Source of the DNA: Hyaloperonospora brassicae
Taxonomy: Eukaryota; Oomycota; Peronosporomycetes; Peronosporales; Peronosporaceae
Length of the DNA stretch: 64,000 bases
NCBI GenBank assembly: GCA_947650285.1
Contig: CANTFL010000634.1
Coordinates: 474,413 to 538,412 of the forward strand
Direction of reading: 5' to 3'
Shown one piece after another: positions 59,315 to 64,000 of this stretch. The position numbers and the translations under genes are program-made. A model generated the notes under the pieces. It worked only from the letters and a program-made list of their open reading frames with translations, was not told where the DNA came from and searched no databases. Each line of letters starts with the position of its first letter. The first letter of the stretch is position 1.

Positions 59315-61556
59315 TCACACAAGAATCCGCACGTTCAAACTTGTCCTGTACCTTTTAAACAAGCGAACGTGATCTTGACAAGAAATTACACCTGGTGAGG
59401 CCATCACCAAGCGCAGAGCTTCTGTCAGAGGAAGCTGACCGGGAAAAAGGTGGTCCGACACGACAGCTCGATAAATGGACACCTGCATGAAATTGCTGTC
59501 GCGTTTTGCGACGGCTACCGCCTCATCATACGTGCTCGGCCTAACAAAAAAGACCCGTTTCCACCAAGCACGCTGCGCTCCCACATCTGCAATCGTTTGT
59601 CGGCTTGACGGATCGGTGGCTCCCCCTTCGATTTGATCCATCAGAAACACGTCCTCATCCATCGCGGCAAGCAATTCTGCCAGATTTCTCCACAACGTCA
59701 ATGCCATGTCTGGGCTTTGTTCCACGTACAAATCACTGCCACACGTGTCAAGCGCTTCAACTAAGACTCTTGTCAGCGTAACAGATGACACGACGCCAGC
59801 GCTGGAGAGTTCCAGCACTTTTTCCAGTGGGTAGCTACATGAAGGGTCATTTTTCATCCACCTGCACACAACAGCACTAGATGTAAGCAAGAGAAGTTAC
59901 TTGGCAGTAGCATCGCTTAGTACCTGGCGAACGCAGCAACCTGAGCATCCACCGAATCCGGATAATAGTGCTCCAGAAACTGTGCAAGCTGACGGGCAGA
60001 ACGTGTACATGAGTTATTAGACAACATCTTACGACAGCCGCGTCAATAACCCGCACCATTCTCGATCCATGAGGGTCATCCGGGTTCATGTGGAAGAAAG
60101 CCTCAAGATAGTCACATGCTGGCTGGATATCGCCCACGAGCACAAGAAGCTGCACATAGTACTCCACAAACATTGCCGAATTCGGACTTAGCGCTACGGC
60201 ACGTCTCAGTGCATTACTGGCGTGCTGATACAAAACGTGGACCCCAATGGGTGTTTTGAAGCAGTAATTGGACTCGATCACGGATTCGACACCGCCGCTC
60301 GCGCCACAATTCGTATTGTCTGCAGCGTCCAAATGATCATCCTCTTCGTCATCGTAGTCCGTGTGTTCCCGGACAAACCGGTCGCGCAGTGTTTTGGACT
60401 CAACAAAGATAAGCCAGTAGCATAAAATTCCAAAATTGGCGAGCAACCTTGCATCGTCTGTAGCTTCCTCGATCTGAGGCACACAGAACGAGCGACAGCA
60501 TGCAAGTGTGAGGCTTCTACACTAATATAGCTTCAACAGCTTCAAACGCCATGCTAGCTAGACTTTCACCGGCTCGATGGTATCTCGGTACATATGATAG
60601 GCCTCATAAAACTCTCCGTGAGCAATGTGAAAAAGCCACTTTTCCTTTAAAATTGACATTTTCTACGAAAGCAGAACAGGCACAACATAGCAGGGAGTAA
60701 TTATCGATGCAGGTCATTGCCACACGAAGAAGAATTAGTAGACACTTACGTCAACATGCTGGACCTCTGCAGCTGCCTCGTAGAAACTCAACAGAGCACT
60801 GCGGTAGTCTTCTTGCCGGCGTAAGATCTCAAGGCTAGCCTAATTGACACAATGCATGGACATCGCAGACAACATCGCGTTCAGTCATACAAGGTGTGTA
60901 CAGAACATCGGTCTGGGAGTTCAGCACGCACCTCAATACATAATCCTGGGGTCACGACGAACCTATGATATATCACCCCCAGAACTTTTGCTGCACCTGC
61001 GTAGTCCCGCGCTCCCATAAGCTGTCGCAGTGAAATCCAATATGAGTCGTTAACCCACTCGTCACGGCGACACCATCATCACTTGCTTACTCTTGGTAGC
61101 AGTTGCTCGAATGCTAGACGTAGCCGCGTAACTGTGCTCCTGTCGTTTAGTTTGCTTTTCCACTGATCGAAGTAGATGTACGCTTCCGAGCTTGTAATCA
61201 ATGCCTTCACTTGACGGTCAAAGGATTTGTTGGAGGGCAAAGAGCTCTTGACAAGCGGGTTTGTCGTTTCTTCTTTCTCTTCCACTATCTTGTGCGCATT
61301 CTTATCGATTGACGATGCAAGTTCGTACAGAACGTTAGATACTCCTTGCCGTCTTCTCCTCTACTCTTCACATACTGTCACCCACCTCAGTAGCTCCACT
61401 CTCCTTTACGCCCGACTCACTCCCTTCATCGATTTCCACTGACGTCTCACTCTCAACCACGTCCGATACATCAGTGTCTTCGTCCCCGTTTGCGTCGCGC
61501 CTTTTATCCTCCACTCGTGCAAGTACGTCGTTGTCCGATGTCGTTGTCACCTCCAT
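59315..61556 (-). CDS. TAF1A-like (RNA polymerase I factor) TPR-type protein, 8 exons
   Basis: Hand-spliced exons, all in phase: 61556-61376, 61341-61091, 61057-60932, 60839-60750, 60662-60570, 60473-60033, 59988-59924, 59861-59315. Introns are 34, 33, 92, 87, 96, 44, 62 nt; one has TACTAAT before its acceptor. The product begins acidic (MEVTTTSDNDVLARVEDKRR), then helical repeat segments: FDQWKSKLNDRSTVTRLRLA, WVNDSYWISLRQLMGARDYA, GAAKVLGVIYHRFVVTPGLC, LEILRRQEDYRSALLSFYEA, KWLFHIAHGEFYEAYHMYRD, DDARLLANFGILCYWLIFVE, LYQHASNALRRAVALSPNSA and, near the C-terminus, QRAWWKRVFFVRP. The spacing of helices and the WW-containing C-terminal segment recall TAF1A, a subunit of the SL1 complex that recruits RNA polymerase I to rDNA. 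That identity is inferred by resemblance only; a generic TPR protein is the alternative. The 34-nt intron could also end 3 nt earlier. Confidence 0.7.
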
Positions 61557-61655
61557 CAGCTCGTCGGCAACTTGTTCTAATGCAATATTTCGAGTGGGAA
61601 TGTAGCCATAAAAAGAAAAAGAGTTGTTGACGTGATATTCAAACTTGACGATCCC

Positions 61656-62495
61656 CTACTCGTCGGTGTCCTCGCGCAGCAGAATCGACGCAATCAACTT
61701 GAGTTTCTTCTCTGTCTACGTCACACAAAGCAAAAAAGCGCTCTTAGCCCCCATGTGCGCCTGTATTCAGCCATCGTACGAGCACACAAATGCTGCACGA
61801 ACCCGATTGTGTTCCCGCAGGCTGCGGGAGAGTTTGCTCTCCGTGGCCTCAAAGTGTGCGTGGGAGACGGCGTGGCGCTCCTGCAGCCCGCGCATGATTT
61901 CTTGCATGATGGTCTCAATCTGTCCGAACGTTTCTGCCACGACACAAGCACAAGACAGCACCGCCACCGCCACCGTCGTCATCATCCACGTTAGTCTACG
62001 CTGCGCTGCTATCCCCGATCCCATGCATTGCCCGCTTCACAGCGGCAAATGCAGCACCTTCCACCAGCGTCTCTACTCGCTCCTCTTGCTCGCGTTTCCG
62101 CTTCCTCAGCGTCTCCAAATGGCCATAGCACTTGGCCACGTATGGTGTCAGCTCTTCGCTGCCTCCAGCGACGTCCTCTTTGCTCGAAAGAGGCGCGTGC
62201 CTCCTCCTCCTCTTCCTGTCCTCGTCCTCGTCCTCGCGGCGATTCCTCGTCGAGTGGCGCATCGCGAACCGCTGCTCCTCGTCGTCGTCCTCTTCGCCTT
62301 CCGTTGCGACGTTATCGCCGCTTGACGACGTCCCGTCCTCGCTCTCCTGCACAGCACCGAGTGGTTACGTAAGCTCACGAGAGCATTGACAGACAATAAG
62401 AAACGACGCAACGCGCGCTCGCTCGCTCGCTCTCTCTCTCTCTCTGATAGACTCACGCGGATCGGCGTCATGCCGTGCTGCTTTCCCTTAGCCAT
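61656..62495 (-). CDS. Small acidic/basic coiled-coil gene, unidentified
   Basis: Exon 1 62495-62457 gives MAKGKQHGMTPIR. A 110-nt intron (GTGAGT to GTGCAG) follows. Exon 2 from 62346 gives an acidic stretch (ESEDGTSSSGDN), a basic patch (EDEDRKRRRRHAP) and a helix (YVAKCYGHLETLRKRKREQE). Exon 3 (to 61788) gives FGQIETIMQEIMRGLQERHA and SHAHFEATESKLSRSLREHN. A 72-nt intron follows, and exon 4 (61715-61656) ends TEKKLKLIASILLREDTDE and TAG. The junction between exons 2 and 3 is not in phase with the obvious donor (61999) and acceptor (61934), so either an unusual site is used or there is an indel. A short nuclear coiled-coil protein is likely; I do not recognise it. The stop is 100 bp from the next gene's start, on the same strand. 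Confidence 0.55.
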
Positions 62496-63496
62496 CTTGC
62501 GGATCTGTTTGCTTTTGTGCGCGTTGGTTGCACTTGCAAAGGAAAGCAAAAGGCAAAGTGGCAAAGGCGCGTCGAAAAGGAAACCAAACGACCATCATTC
62601 TGCCAACTTCAACCTGACAATGCGACGGACGCGACGGTGTCGATAGGGGTCCACGATGCTGATAAGTGCTTTTTTGGTTTGGAAGCTCGTCCCTTGTAAA
62701 GCATATCGGTAGTCTCCACGTTTTCCACCTCGTTCGTCGAGTGTCGTAGAAAAGCGATGTACACAAAAGTATCGCACTCTTGTTCTCCTCATGACGTGAC
62801 GATTGCGAGCGTCTGCAGCTCCGTCTTCCAGCAGAGTCTGGTGGAAAGTCAGATGCAGTGATTGTCGTGTCGCTCGAGACCACATACTGAGCGAAGATGC
62901 TAAGGCAGCTTTCGTGTCGTCTCGTAGAGCAATTGTGCCTTTGCATGGCGCGAGTTCCAAGTGAGCGCAGTGTGCTGCTAAGGACCAGTTCGGGCCATCT
63001 CTGATGTAGACTTGTCAAGTGCGAGGCCGAATTGGTCAGTCCTTACCAAGTGGCACTACACGCGATGCCAAACTGTTTCGTGCACATTGTAGCACCTGCC
63101 CAAATTGGTTCAATGCTTGCTGCAAGATGTACCAGAAGCAAGCTCCATTGTGGGCAGAGTCGCAAGCTCATCCAAGTGGGTTTGCCAGGTCAATGTGAGA
63201 TGGTTGCGAGCATCGCATCCAGCAGCAACGGGCCGGATGTGTCCATATGCCGTGATCGCTTCGTCAAAGAGCAGCTGTTTTACCCACACGACCAGCCAAA
63301 AAGCACCAGAAAAGAAGCGTCGCGACACAGAGGGAAACGATTCCTTTTTTCTGCTTTTTTTCAATTCTTTTTTATTCTGCAGACGCTCACAGGTTTCCTC
63401 ACGCGCAGCGACCAAACCCATCTTTCGGCTGTACACGTTGTTCGCCAATCAGTCCACTGCTGATACTGTTGCAGCTGCTGTCCGGTCAAGCACACA
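62496..63496. other. 1-kb stretch without a confident gene
   Basis: Several overlapping frames occur on both strands (for example 63032-63463 plus, 63110-63448 minus, 62595-62960 minus). None shows recognisable motifs, exon signals or codon pattern strong enough to choose. The minus frame 62595-62960 (DDTKAALASSLSMWSRATRQ) is the most protein-like. A gene may exist here but I cannot support one. Confidence 0.3.
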
Positions 63497-63903
63497 TCAT
63501 GCCTCCTTGTTCACGTCCGAGCGACGCTCCAAGTACAGTCGCAGCTCTTCCACTTCTTCCAGGTCCCGGTGGTATTTGTTCTGCAGATAACTGCCCAGTC
63601 CAGCACCGATGCCCATGTACAGCACGTGCTCCCACGGATCTGCGTTGGAGAAGCAGCAGCACGAATAGAAAAATGACGAAAATAAAAAGTCGCGTGAGTC
63701 TCTCGTCGAAAAAAGCGGCTTTCTATACAACGTGAGATCGACAGTCGAGTAGCGTCATCAAGTGGCTGCACTCGAGCGATGTGCGAGACAACGCGCGCGA
63801 TCATTCACGTACGGCGCATATACGGGACCTTCTGCAGCACGTTGCTGCCGAGTTTCGTGGAGAGGCCCATGACAGTCCCTACGTTGAGACCCGTGACGCC
63901 CAT
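63497..63903 (-). CDS. Small protein resembling complex I MNLL/NDUFB1 subunit
   Basis: Exon 1 63903-63813 (MGVTGLNVGTVMGLSTKLGS, then NVLQKVPYMR), a 173-nt intron (GTACGT to ACGCAG), exon 2 63639-63497; 77 residues, in phase. Exon 2 reads PWEHVLYMGIGAGLGSYLQN and KYHRDLEEVEELRLYLERRS. The order tryptophan, His-Val-Leu, a short glycine-rich hydrophobic helix, then a charged helix fits the single-span MNLL (NDUFB1) accessory subunit of mitochondrial NADH:ubiquinone oxidoreductase. It would sit in the inner membrane. The match is by eye and short, so another small mitochondrial membrane protein is possible. The gene's promoter should lie in 63904-64000, up to the window edge. Confidence 0.6.
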
Positions 63904-64000
63904 TCTCGTTTGCTTTTTTATAGTCTCAGTCGTTCGTGGACTCGTTGAGGCGCGGGGCGTGGGGTGCGCGGACCGTTTGGTGTGTGTTGATTGGTCGATA

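Noticed and set aside
62400..62460. CT-rich run as a promoter or microsatellite of interest
   Set aside because: It lies within the first intron of the gene at 61656-62495 and looks like an ordinary simple repeat.

Overview
The window looks like nuclear DNA of an oomycete, most likely a Peronosporales plant pathogen (Phytophthora or downy mildew type). The reasons are a decayed NPP1/NLP necrosis-inducing-protein gene, a bZIP gene fused to a globular C-terminal domain as is common in oomycetes, dense degenerate Ty3/gypsy and Ty1/copia elements, and short-intron genes packed together in a GC-richer block. The species assignment is inference from content; no marker gene is present.

Layout. 1-51.8 kb is a gene-poor repeat zone: an NLP pseudogene (1.7-2.4 kb); a copia element with LTRs on the minus strand (2.9-8.1 kb); a 5'-half gypsy fragment on the minus strand whose broken end is a near-perfect palindrome (9.1-13.3 kb, family A); a complete but decayed gypsy element on the minus strand (13.8-21.5 kb, family B); AT-rich DNA with relics of LTRs, a MULE-like repeat, a possible SINE and a pogo-type transposase pseudogene (21.5-33.9 kb); and a three-level nest (33.9-50.1 kb). 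In the nest a family A gypsy element (minus strand, 33882-50103) carries a family B gypsy element inside its integrase (plus strand, 36674-44317, 5-bp target duplication CCTTG) and a 1.22-kb MULE-like element between its protease and RT (46809-48027, 9-bp duplication ACTTACGTA).

51.8-64 kb is a compact genic block: bZIP factor (+), an unidentified multi-exon gene (+), an FkbH-like HAD/acyltransferase-type protein (+), a 450-residue acidic-tailed protein (-), a multi-exon gene resembling the RNA polymerase I factor TAF1A (-), a small basic/acidic coiled-coil gene (-) and a 77-residue protein resembling the complex I MNLL/NDUFB1 subunit (-). Splice junctions were worked out by hand from GT..AG sites and reading phase; several introns come out at only 33-41 nt.

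The most unusual feature is an antisense gene in family B gypsy elements. Between the chromodomain end of pol and the 3' LTR both copies carry, on the opposite strand, a long reading frame starting MRGDS, with a conserved central block and a coiled-coil C-terminus that overlaps the pol chromodomain region on the other strand. The two copies differ greatly elsewhere but keep the antisense protein (39 of 56 residues identical in the best block by hand count), so it appears to be a genuine accessory gene of this family.
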